Below, piece by piece: positions 18,276-26,562 of a stretch of 64,000 bases of DNA. Below the pieces are notes generated by a model. The model saw nothing but the letters and a program-made list of their open reading frames with translations. It was not told the origin of the DNA and ran no database searches. Location: positions 806,001 through 870,000 of the forward strand of contig NZ_SHKO01000002.1 in the NCBI RefSeq assembly GCF_004217095.1, read 5' to 3'. The stretch is from Advenella incenata (GTDB lineage: Bacteria; Pseudomonadota; Gammaproteobacteria; Burkholderiales; Burkholderiaceae_B). Each line of letters begins with the position of its first letter. Position 1 is the stretch's first letter. Made by a program: the position numbers and the translations under genes.

Positions 18276-18824
18276 ATGAATGACAATGACCAATTCCTGC
18301 AGCGCCTGAGCGCAGAAGACGAAATCAAGCGCGTATTACAGCTGTATTGCCGTGGCGTAGACCGGCGCGAGTTTGACCTGGTGCGCGGCGTTTACCACGC
18401 AGACGCCATGGACTACCACGGCCCCTACAACGGCAACATTGACGGCCTGATCCAATGGATGACCCGCCGTCATGAAGGCGTGGCGCAATCCATGCACCTG
18501 CTGGGCAACTGCCTGATCGACTGGCGCGGGGACGATGTTGCATTAGTGGAAACGTATTGTGTGACTTATCAACGGCTTAAGCCGGGTGACGGGGCCTCAA
18601 CCTCGGACGTTGGATTGAAAGTAGGCGGCAGCGGACAGCAGACGCAGGTGCGGTGTCGATATCTGGACAGGTTTGAGAAGCGGGAAGGGGCGTGGAAGAT
18701 AGCTAATCGGGTGGTGGCGTATGAGTCGTTGCTGCTGGAAGACGCGCCGGAGTCGCCGTTTGCGGAAGGGATGCAGATAGCGACGCGGGGGAGGGATGAT
18801 CCGTTGTGGGGGTTGGTAGGGTAG
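18276..18824 (+). CDS. SnoaL-like / NTF2-fold protein
   Basis: Protein of 182 residues of the SnoaL_4 type: SAEDEIKRVLQLYCRGVDRR with the usual acidic/arginine pattern, FDLVRGVYHADAMDYHGPYN, then GVAQSMHLLGNCLIDWRGDD. Related proteins include ring-hydroxylating dioxygenase small subunits and hydratases or isomerases. It is 80 bp after the flavoprotein gene and is the last gene of the catabolic cluster; beyond it the sequence becomes AT-richer and the defence island starts. Confidence 0.84.
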   Translation: MNDNDQFLQRLSAEDEIKRVLQLYCRGVDRREFDLVRGVYHADAMDYHGPYNGNIDGLIQWMTRRHEGVAQSMHLLGNCLIDWRGDDVALVETYCVTYQRLKPGDGASTSDVGLKVGGSGQQTQVRCRYLDRFEKREGAWKIANRVVAYESLLLEDAPESPFAEGMQIATRGRDDPLWGLVG

Positions 18825-19237
18825 GTGAAATATCACCGGGTTGCTGTCGGGTGTGACGACGAGTGGTGTGCCCGTGAGTCCGTCCAATGTCCAAAGATGT
18901 AATTCCCCCAAAGTTGTCTTGGGGAGCAAGTTAAAGTCAGCAGGAGAATTTGGATCAGTAGGTAGAAGCGCCCATCAAGTCTGTAATTAGGCTTATTGTG
19001 ATTCTCTTTAGCCCGGTACAATTATTTTCTGATGTATTACACGCCGTACGCATACATAAGTGTATATTTCGGTGTCAGTTTAACGAAGATTCCTTAATTT
19101 ATTAATTAAGCGGCAAATTCAAGGTGCATTGATTCAACTGAACTTCTTCAATTCTATGACATACGCTACGTTATTAGTAGTAGTACGTGACGACAATGTT
19201 GCTAAGTGTTACTATTTACGTCTTGAATGGAATGCTT
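18825..19237. other. Gene-free junction between catabolic cluster and defence island
   Basis: About 410 bp without a supported gene, with a visible drop in GC content. It contains an AT-rich perfect inverted repeat, CTTAATT and AATTAAG, at 19093-19110 with a 4-base gap, roughly 130 bp before the restriction gene; this may be a regulatory site or a terminator for upstream transcription. No direct-repeat attachment site was recognised. Confidence 0.5.
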
Positions 19238-20389
19238 ATGGCAACTCGACGACAAAATTCACGACGAAACACGGCTCTCACTCAATTCGAGGAGTCAGCA
19301 CGTACCATACTGAATTCCGTATGGAATGAGGTGGAACTGATACCGCTGGACGATCTTCCACAGGGCGATATTTCTGACGCGGCTTATCAAATATTTGAAC
19401 ATAATGAGATTGGGTGGAAATATTCCATCTTAATCCAAGTTGCTGGCAAGGCCGCCGACTTCGCTCTGGACGCGTTATGCCTTCAGAAACGTGGGGGTGA
19501 ACCCGGTATGTGGGAACCCCGCGAATTTGCTAAAAGAGTAATAATTCCTTGGCACGCTAGCATCGGGGCTCCGCTTGGTACTTCAGGGGATCCATATGTA
19601 AATAATATTTTTCGTAGGCCTAGATTTGACCAAGAGATGAAAGCGGCAAGGCGTTCACCGGTGATGTTTGATTTAGTTAAGTCTATTCTCGATGACGTGC
19701 AGCGATCAACATCAGCTATGCAAGTCCAGGAAAAGTTGAAGCTTATTCTGGCACAGCTTAGGCGTTACATGGCAGGCAAGTCATTCGAATATCCAGTTCC
19801 TCAAAGGATTGGTTTGGTTGATACATTGAACTGCTTAACGACATATCTAAACGAATCCTCCGGAGGAACTCGTTTACAGGCAGTTGCACATGGACTAGTT
19901 TTAGCACTTCGCGCGAAAGGCATACACTACGATACCATTAGGGCTCGACACGTTAATGCGGCTGATGCTGCGACCCAAAGTGCAGGTGATGTTGAGTGCT
20001 CGATAGAGGGTACAAATGTTTTTACTATTGAGGTGAAGGATCGTGTACTTACTCTCGCTGAACTGGAGTACAGTATAGAAAAAGCACGTTTAGCCAATGT
20101 TTACGAACTTTTATTTTTCATCCATCGTCCAGGCGGCCGTATTATTGCCGAATCAGACAAAGCGACAATTGACGAGATAATATCAAGTCAATTTGCGCTT
20201 GGTTTGAATATATATATTGAACAGGCAGTTGAATTTTTGCGCTTCAGCTGCACCTTGCTCGGAGAGTCAGGACGGAAGTCTCTCCTTCAGCAAGTGGGGC
20301 AAGCATTGGGAGAACAAGGTGCTGATCCGAGACATCGGTGGGCTTGGAGTCAAGCTGTGCGGCAAATAGGAGGTACAGCGAGGAACTAA
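19238..20389 (+). CDS. type II restriction endonuclease, SacI-like
   Basis: Predicted sequence-specific DNA endonuclease, about 383 residues. It resembles the SacI restriction enzyme family and has a PD-(D/E)XK-type active site in the segment GDVECSIEGTNVFTIEVKDR: Asp251, Glu265 and Lys267 from the chosen start. The pairing with a cytosine-5 methyltransferase whose gene ends on the opposite strand, overlapping it by 4 bp, strongly supports a restriction-modification system. If the SacI assignment is right, the target is GAGCTC. The start is uncertain: ATG 19238 is favoured for its charged N-terminus, with an ATG at 19232 and a longer frame from 19187 as alternatives. Confidence 0.82.
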   Translation: MATRRQNSRRNTALTQFEESARTILNSVWNEVELIPLDDLPQGDISDAAYQIFEHNEIGWKYSILIQVAGKAADFALDALCLQKRGGEPGMWEPREFAKRVIIPWHASIGAPLGTSGDPYVNNIFRRPRFDQEMKAARRSPVMFDLVKSILDDVQRSTSAMQVQEKLKLILAQLRRYMAGKSFEYPVPQRIGLVDTLNCLTTYLNESSGGTRLQAVAHGLVLALRAKGIHYDTIRARHVNAADAATQSAGDVECSIEGTNVFTIEVKDRVLTLAELEYSIEKARLANVYELLFFIHRPGGRIIAESDKATIDEIISSQFALGLNIYIEQAVEFLRFSCTLLGESGRKSLLQQVGQALGEQGADPRHRWAWSQAVRQIGGTARN

Positions 20390-21411
20390 GCTGCAATTCC
20401 TGGCTGGTTGACCGTGATTAGCGCGGACAGTAATGCTTCACCAACAACCTTGGCTAGAAGTGGTGGCACTGCGTTCCCTATTTGGGAGTACTGACGACTG
20501 CGTGGGCCTGTAAACTCGAACCAATCCGGGAAAGTTTGGATCCGAGCAGATTCCCGGACGGTTAAACGCCGACAGTCAGCGACCTCACCTATGCGTGGTG
20601 AGCCACCATTAGCAAGAAATGTATGGTATTTCTTGAGTACTCCTTTAATATCTATTATATGGGTTCTATTGCCACCCGCGGTAGCTGGGATTGTATGGCT
20701 GGGACCATCCAAATTTAGTGGGCGCCCCTTTCCATTCAATAGCATCCCAGCGTAAGGACTTTTTCGCAAAATTGGATTCTTACAATAAACCACTTTTGCT
20801 GAGTTTGGAGCATCGTATGGAGCATCGTGAATAGCTTGGCGAACGCTGGCATACGGTGTCTGTCTCGGGCTGTTTGGTCCATGCGTTGGCTCAGGGAATT
20901 GAAATTGAACTCCTTTTGGAACCCCAATTATAAAAAGGCGCCTCCGATTTTGTGGCACACCATAATCTGCTGCGTTCAAAACCTTCCAATGAACTTCATA
21001 ACCAAGTCTAGCTAGCGCCTTAATTTGAGTTTCTAAGTACGGTCGGAATTTTGCTGTCGTTAATCCATGGACATTTTCCATTAAAAAGGCCGCTGGCTTC
21101 GATTCTTTGACTGCCCGTACAAACTGGGGAACCATATCCCGGACGTCTTGTATTCCCAATTGCTTGCCACTCACGGAGAAAGGCTGACAGGGAGGGCCAC
21201 CTGCAACCAAGCCTAAACCGGTGAATTCCGCAAAGTCGACATCTCGAATATCATCGCATAGATGATGAACTTCAGGCATATTGGCGCGATGAGTAGTCAC
21301 AGCATCGGTGTCAATTTCAAGTGCAATTTGTACATCCCACCCAGCCAACTTCAGACCAAGAGAAAGGCCACCGGCCCCGGCAAAAAGATCTATTGCCTTA
21401 TTTGAAGTCAT
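20386..21411 (-). CDS. DNA (cytosine-5)-methyltransferase of the restriction-modification system
   Basis: Methylates a cytosine in the restriction target to protect host DNA. From the chosen start it has 341 residues with all the landmarks in order: motif I DLFAGAGGLSLG, motif IV GGPPCQPFS with the catalytic Cys, motif VI ENVHGL, motif VIII QNRRRLFIIG, and motifs IX-X (VRESARIQTFPDWF, QIGNAVPP). The frame is open 50 residues further upstream, but ATG 21411 has GGAG at a good distance and puts motif I near the N-terminus as usual. The genes are convergent, so each has its own promoter; no controller (C) protein gene is seen. Confidence 0.95.
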   Translation of the reverse strand: MTSNKAIDLFAGAGGLSLGLKLAGWDVQIALEIDTDAVTTHRANMPEVHHLCDDIRDVDFAEFTGLGLVAGGPPCQPFSVSGKQLGIQDVRDMVPQFVRAVKESKPAAFLMENVHGLTTAKFRPYLETQIKALARLGYEVHWKVLNAADYGVPQNRRRLFIIGVPKGVQFQFPEPTHGPNSPRQTPYASVRQAIHDAPYDAPNSAKVVYCKNPILRKSPYAGMLLNGKGRPLNLDGPSHTIPATAGGNRTHIIDIKGVLKKYHTFLANGGSPRIGEVADCRRLTVRESARIQTFPDWFEFTGPRSRQYSQIGNAVPPLLAKVVGEALLSALITVNQPGIAA

Positions 21412-22271
21412 GCTCAAGCTCCGATTACGCTTTGTAAACAATAATAAATTCGCTGATGTGGGACTTTCTGAAAATCCGCGGCCATCGTACCATCGCAGTT
21501 GCAAAAAAACAATTATGCAACCGCAATCTGTGGCTTCTACTGTACTCCAAAAGCTTTGCATTGATCGAACTATTACTTGTTAACCACTTGAACGGTGCGA
21601 GGCTCTGCGTATTACGTTACTAAAAGAATAGAGCCTTCGGTGTCAAAGTTGTAGTGGTTCTGTCAAAGATGTATAGTAGATCACCTGACAACAGCAATAG
21701 CGCCCCTCAGTATAGCCTTCAGAACGTACGGTTTAGCTACTGTATATAATATCAGTATTTTGGCTGCGGTTGCAACGAAAAGCATCATGTTTCGTATATG
21801 TACTTGCCGGGAGGGGTAGTGCGATTCACGGCGGCTACGATACGCCGGGTTTAAAAACTGTTGGAGTACGGAGATGTGAGCGTCAGAAAAAATCACGGAA
21901 GAACTCGCCGAGCACAATGTGAAGAAGCATGCAAATAAGTCCAACTTAGCTCCGCTCCTCAAATTATGTGCGCCTTTTTAAGGCGCGACTGAGCATGTAC
22001 AGCGAACCGGGTCACATCAATGATATATATTGGCTTGGATCATCGTTGATGAGTGCCGACTAAACTTGCGCCACTGACAACAATCCAGTTTCGCGAAGTC
22101 TTTCATTTAACTTTCTTCTCTGTATCCTTGATTCCGTCAATGTCGACGATAATCATTTCGTCGCACACATTATCCTATCGTCCGGCGACACACCTTGACG
22201 ATCAAGCTTTCGGGCAGTCAGCCGTCGCTCTCGATCCTACCGAGGGATGCGAAAACTCTTGCTCCCCCGAT
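21412..22271. other. Gene-free spacer in the defence island
   Basis: About 860 bp in which I see no supported gene. Short frames exist on both strands (for example 21681-21962 minus) but lack ribosome-binding sites and recognisable motifs. Part of it must hold the methyltransferase promoter. The length suggests decayed genes, but none could be identified. Confidence 0.5.
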
Positions 22272-23000
22272 TCAGCCCTGAATGGTTCTGCTCCTGGAGG
22301 CGTTGAAATTTAGGGTTCCAGTGGTCGGTGGCGTGCCTGCAAAGAGGTGTGATGTTCCCTTGTAATGTAGGAAAAACTGTCGCGCTTCTGCTTGTCTCGT
22401 AGCATCCTGCTCATTGAGAACATTGCCGATATGCATGAGAATCCATGAACACAAATTGGCATCACCCATCGCAGCGTGGAGGTCAGCGATGGCTACGATT
22501 TTCACTTTCCGAATATACCGAACCATGGCGTCGAAAACCTCATGGGAGGTCGCATTTTTCGTATGCCAGATCCGACCAGAGACCATCAGCAGTCTGGCTT
22601 CTTCGTCCAGGCAGGAGAATAGGACGGCATCGCCATAATCATCGCTAGATGCCCACACCTCGTGTGACAGGATATTCCTGAGTTCGTATAGGTCCCGGAA
22701 CAGAAGTCTCGCATAGTCAAATACGGACAAAATGACCGGGTCAGCCTCGCTGTATGGAAACGAGCACAGAAAATCTATTCTCGCCTTGGGATTCGGAAAC
22801 TCCTTAAGTGTGCGCTTTGCCGTAAGAAGTTCAGCTCCGTGCGTTATGTAGATTATCTGCTGCAGAAGACTTTGCAGGAATGTACAGGATGAGACTATGG
22901 AAGTACTCAGGTCCCTGAAGCCTGTGGGAATGACCGCATCGGTTCCAGATCGTTGGGAGAGGGTCGTACTCTCGGTTATCAACTTGTAGTATTTTGGCAC
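22272..23000 (-). CDS. putative HEPN-domain protein
   Basis: Uncharacterised protein of 242 residues. The middle contains an all-helical stretch with LRDLYELRNILSHEVW-type sequence; the R-N-I-L-S-H part fits the Rx4-6H motif that marks the catalytic centre of HEPN ribonucleases, which act in toxin-antitoxin and abortive-infection systems. No second domain is recognised. The start is GTG 23000, preceded by GGGAATGAAAGG. It is the last of three minus-strand genes (with the PD-(D/E)XK and DUF4062-type genes upstream), spaced by 200-450 bp. HEPN membership rests on one motif and the predicted helicity and should be treated as a hypothesis. Confidence 0.65.
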   Translation of the reverse strand: MPKYYKLITESTTLSQRSGTDAVIPTGFRDLSTSIVSSCTFLQSLLQQIIYITHGAELLTAKRTLKEFPNPKARIDFLCSFPYSEADPVILSVFDYARLLFRDLYELRNILSHEVWASSDDYGDAVLFSCLDEEARLLMVSGRIWHTKNATSHEVFDAMVRYIRKVKIVAIADLHAAMGDANLCSWILMHIGNVLNEQDATRQAEARQFFLHYKGTSHLFAGTPPTTGTLNFNASRSRTIQG

Positions 23001-23452
23001 CCTTTCATTCCCATCTTTTTAAAACAAGGCAGCACTGGTCGAGTCTCTTTAGGCTCGAAATAAGCCGCTATTGTGTTACGTCGGCTGAAACACGTTTAAG
23101 TCGGACTACAGCGTGGAATCCACGGTTCTCTATGTCGCTTAGAGCGATCGCGGCAATCGATGTCAATATTGTACTATAGAGGCCAACCGGATTTTGTGGA
23201 GCCGCCATCCTCTACTACTATCTGCCGCTTACATTCAAGATGGGTTTACCGGACTCTCACGCATTATCAAACAATTTGACGACCAAATCAGACAGTAGAC
23301 ACAACGCGGTAAATGACGACGCCAGCGAGTCGTACTCATTCTGGAGCAAAGCTTCAGCCGGCACTTAGTTATCCTTGCGGCCTAGATAAGACCCTGCAAG
23401 TGACCTCGCCGACCGCTTACAGTAGAGGCTTCGTACTTCTGTACTATTGGCT
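23001..23452. other. Gene-free spacer in the defence island
   Basis: About 450 bp between the HEPN-like and DUF4062-type genes. I see no supported gene, repeat or clear terminator here. It should contain the promoter of the HEPN-like gene. Confidence 0.5.
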
Positions 23453-24250
23453 TTAGGACATTCGAGGGGGTATGTTAAGAATTTTGGCGACCTCGCTCAG
23501 ACGCTTTTTGGAGAACATCCATCCATAGCCGCCTCCTTTTAATTTTATCCATTTACCATTGATGGCGAGCAGGTTGTCCTTGAACTTAGTAGTGTCGCCA
23601 ATAACAACTAGCGATTTTTCCGTATACTCAACCAATTTTATTGAGTCGGTATTTTTTTCTATAGGCTTGTTGGTTAGTGCTGGATCGACTAGGGGTGTTG
23701 CCTTCGCTTCTTTCACAACTTTTGCATTGACATGGGTTCCGACGGATATTCCTCTCATGACAATCGTTAGTTGCCGCATTAATTTCTGTTTCAGTTCATC
23801 AATATTGTTATATTCCTCTTGGATGCCTTTGTCCCTAATGGATTTTTTAAAATCCTTGAGCTTTTGTACCTGCTCTAGATCGGCGTCATCCATCACAACT
23901 GGTTTTTTGGAATAGTAGAGCATTACAGGTTTCTGTTGTTTTAGAAAAAGCTTTACTTCTTCTACCGTGCCACTGTCTTCGACTCCAGTGGGTGATCCCA
24001 GTCTTGTCCAAAATGCCCCAATTAACATGTCACAGTCCCGGACAATTTGACTATTTATTATCCCTTGAGGACGGTCACCCATAGCTGGTGCGCTGTGTGA
24101 CTCCCATCTGACTGGTAGCAAAACTTTTCCCGTTTCTTGTGAATTTAGAGAATTCCAGTCGTGAATGGTTCGTGCAATCTCTTCTCTTTCTTCGTTTACA
24201 TCTGATGGTGACGCTATTAGTACATTGAAAACTGTAGCGGAGTAGGCCAA
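23453..24250 (-). CDS. DUF4062 (TIR-like) domain protein
   Basis: Protein of 265 residues. Residues 1-110 match the DUF4062 domain: FNVLIASPSDVNEEREEIAR at the start, a conserved histidine/tryptophan strand (LPVRWESHSAP), and DCDMLIGAFWTRLGSPTG. This flavodoxin-like domain resembles TIR domains and is often the sensor or effector part of bacterial immune proteins. A lysine-rich linker follows, and the last 50 residues form a small separate domain with NGKWIKLKGGGYGWMFSKK. The start is TTG 24250, chosen because AAAGGA lies 8 bp upstream. No NTPase module is present, unlike large STAND-type relatives. Function unknown; defence is inferred from domain and context. Confidence 0.78.
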   Translation of the reverse strand: MAYSATVFNVLIASPSDVNEEREEIARTIHDWNSLNSQETGKVLLPVRWESHSAPAMGDRPQGIINSQIVRDCDMLIGAFWTRLGSPTGVEDSGTVEEVKLFLKQQKPVMLYYSKKPVVMDDADLEQVQKLKDFKKSIRDKGIQEEYNNIDELKQKLMRQLTIVMRGISVGTHVNAKVVKEAKATPLVDPALTNKPIEKNTDSIKLVEYTEKSLVVIGDTTKFKDNLLAINGKWIKLKGGGYGWMFSKKRLSEVAKILNIPPRMS

Positions 24251-24453
24251 TTTTAATATCCTTTCTTATTGAGCTATAGAGGAGGTGGTATTTAGAATGA
24301 AGATTAAAAGTCGACAATCAGTCAATTAGTTGTCTGTCGCAGAAATCCAAATTTGTGTGTGGCATTGCGCAGCTAATCCTGGTATTTGTGATCGATAAAA
24401 TCAATATGCTGACTATGGATATGGCTCGAGAGGTGTTATTCCTTGTGATCGAG

Positions 24454-25887
24454 CTAATAATCTTCGGATGCTTTGCTTGCCGACACTCTGGGTTCACCGT
24501 CTACCCAGAACAGTTCTGGAGTATGTCCTTTTGTCTCGGCGATGGCTTCTTTGAAAATGCGTAGTCGTTCAGGGGATGCTCCTCCATTGTCGATCACTAA
24601 GTAGATCCCTAGCAGACTCTTTTCTGACCGTTGATAGATAGGAAGTTGGACCTGGAAGCCTCTTAAAAGGCTCTTGTTACTTGTTAGTTTTATTTCAACT
24701 ACTACTTTCCCTTTAAAGCCGGAGCTTATTTTGAAGTCAACAGGCCCACGTCCAGCATCACTCTCTGGAGAGAGGTCTAAATTGTTGGCTTCGCAGTATG
24801 CCGATGCCATGCCAAAAAACAGTAACTGTGCTGCAGATTCATGTTTGGCTTTGCCGTCTCGGTCATAGAGTAGTTTGCACAGTTGACCTTGCTCGACAAG
24901 ATCTTTGAACTGTTCACATATTGCTTTCACAACTTTGAAGACTTGTATTGCTGTTGGGCTTCTGGGTAGAGATAAAGGAAGCAAGTGTTCTTGCGGCAAA
25001 TTTTTTGTTGACTGATACCATCGAATTTGACCTAAAGGGTCATCGATGAAATCATAAGGGGCGATGTCAAATTTGAGGTATGCTTCGATGACATCCGCAA
25101 GAGTTTGGGGATCATTGAGAAAAGATTGTTTAAGACCATATTTCTTTTCTGATAGGGTCCTCTCTCGCCAAGACTCCCCAATATGTTTATTTAGCTCTCT
25201 CCTGAGTGCTTCATTTTGCTCAGCAATGAAAAAAACATCTTGCATATTTTCTGCAACAGGAAGCGCTCGCAATACATCTTTCGGAATCAGGACTATTGGC
25301 TTATTGGAAAATGGATTCTTTGGCAAATTTGCCCGGGGGTATACTTTAGAGAGCCTTTGTTGCTCCATAGGTATTTCGGTCTCATTGCATACTCGCTGTG
25401 TAAAGGAAATCAAATCGGGCATGATTATGGTGGCGATCATGTCGCTTATGAAATCCGGGCCGATTCCTTCCTCAAATACTCCTACTAGTTCAAAAATCGA
25501 GGGGTCGCTGTTGCCGGCCGCAATAATATCTTGTATGGTTTCGAGAAGTTGTGCTCTTATTTTAGGCCCCATTCCCCGCCCGTTCACCCCGGCTCCAGAG
25601 TAACCGATGGCTAAGCCTTTGACCTCAGGAAAAGTAAGTTGGGTGTTTGCCGTTCGCCAGAAAACATCGCCTTTTGTTTTTATTTTCTCAACTACAGTTA
25701 GCACGTCACAAAAGTGGGCAGACATTTTTCCAGCGCTCTGCGACAGTTCAGGAGCCTTTGTAGTATCTAATAGCCGGGGATCGATGAATAGGCGAGTATC
25801 AATACCCAGAATTGGATCAAGCGCCCCCGTTTCGTCAAAAACAGCCGCGTCAACACCATAGTAGTCTGATAAACTTTGTACTGACAC
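24454..25887 (-). CDS. uncharacterised PD-(D/E)XK nuclease-like protein
   Basis: Protein of 477 residues not matching any enzyme I can name. The C-terminal third holds a restriction-nuclease-like core: ESDAGRGPVDFKISSG, then KVVVEIKLTSN, giving Asp384, Glu398 and Lys400 as a probable metal-binding triad. The N-terminal 370 residues are predicted mixed alpha/beta with no recognised domain. The start is GTG 25887 with GAGGA upstream. The gene precedes the DUF4062-type gene by 203 bp on the same strand. A nuclease next to a TIR-like protein and a HEPN-like protein suggests an antiphage role, which has not been shown. Confidence 0.72.
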   Translation of the reverse strand: MSVQSLSDYYGVDAAVFDETGALDPILGIDTRLFIDPRLLDTTKAPELSQSAGKMSAHFCDVLTVVEKIKTKGDVFWRTANTQLTFPEVKGLAIGYSGAGVNGRGMGPKIRAQLLETIQDIIAAGNSDPSIFELVGVFEEGIGPDFISDMIATIIMPDLISFTQRVCNETEIPMEQQRLSKVYPRANLPKNPFSNKPIVLIPKDVLRALPVAENMQDVFFIAEQNEALRRELNKHIGESWRERTLSEKKYGLKQSFLNDPQTLADVIEAYLKFDIAPYDFIDDPLGQIRWYQSTKNLPQEHLLPLSLPRSPTAIQVFKVVKAICEQFKDLVEQGQLCKLLYDRDGKAKHESAAQLLFFGMASAYCEANNLDLSPESDAGRGPVDFKISSGFKGKVVVEIKLTSNKSLLRGFQVQLPIYQRSEKSLLGIYLVIDNGGASPERLRIFKEAIAETKGHTPELFWVDGEPRVSASKASEDY

Positions 25888-26562
25888 GTTAGTCCTCGAA
25901 ATGGCTGTTACTATAAGTTACCATAGTTTCAAATAGTCTCAATCAGGGGAATCCCTTAAGGAGGTTTGGATTAAACAGGCATCGGTCTTGGTATCTATTA
26001 AGCATCCGGTAAACCTGCATTACCATGGCCGCGCAAGCAACCACTGTCTTTTTAGAGATCAGATATCCGGTTTTACGGGATCCAATTCTTGGTGCCTGCT
26101 ATTCGGATGTCGGCAGGCCCGTCCTGACGTCCGTCAGTTAAGTATGCAGAACGTGCCCATTCATTTTGGCTGACCGGAACAGACTAATGACGGCCGCCGC
26201 GCGGCGACTCGATACGAGTCGGCGAACAGCTAGATTTTCGGCTCGGTTATTATTGTTGGGCAATCGGCCGAGCCTGTTGTTCTCACTGGTATTGGCGCGC
26301 TTGAGGGACTACAGCGCACCGGGTCGATTCCTTGTCAGATTTGCATGACTTCACGCTGCCATTTAGCGCGGTGCTGAGCATGTTACACAGGCCCGAGGAT
26401 CGACGAGCTCAGGTTATTGTGCTTGGAATTACAGATGATATTATTAAAAGAAAAGTATCCGAACTCTATTGTCTGATGTCCCGGCCCGTGCCACTGTGAA
26501 TAAACCAAGCCTCATCCACACAATATTTCCAGCCGCAATCGACGGCGCTGCGAATAACGCAT
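25888..26562. other. Gene-free right edge of the defence island
   Basis: About 675 bp with no supported gene. Two adjacent palindromes stand out: CGCCGCGCGGCG at 26195-26206 and CGACTCG-ATA-CGAGTCG at 26205-26221. They could be a hairpin or a protein-binding site, or debris of an insertion. The GC content rises again to the right, where the epoxide hydrolase gene ends. Confidence 0.45.

Noticed and set aside
21681-21962. 93-codon minus-strand frame in the defence island spacer
   Set aside because: Composition and sequence look random, with no ribosome-binding site or motif.
21990-22050. Weak resemblance of this stretch to 26383-26440 as possible insertion-sequence ends
   Set aside because: Only scattered matches; no inverted repeats, target duplication or transposase fragments were found.
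26195-26221. Two adjacent palindromes near the right edge of the defence island as a possible origin of transfer or attachment site
   Set aside because: Short GC-rich palindromes of 12 and 17 bp can arise by chance, and no matching site was found at the other edge of the island.
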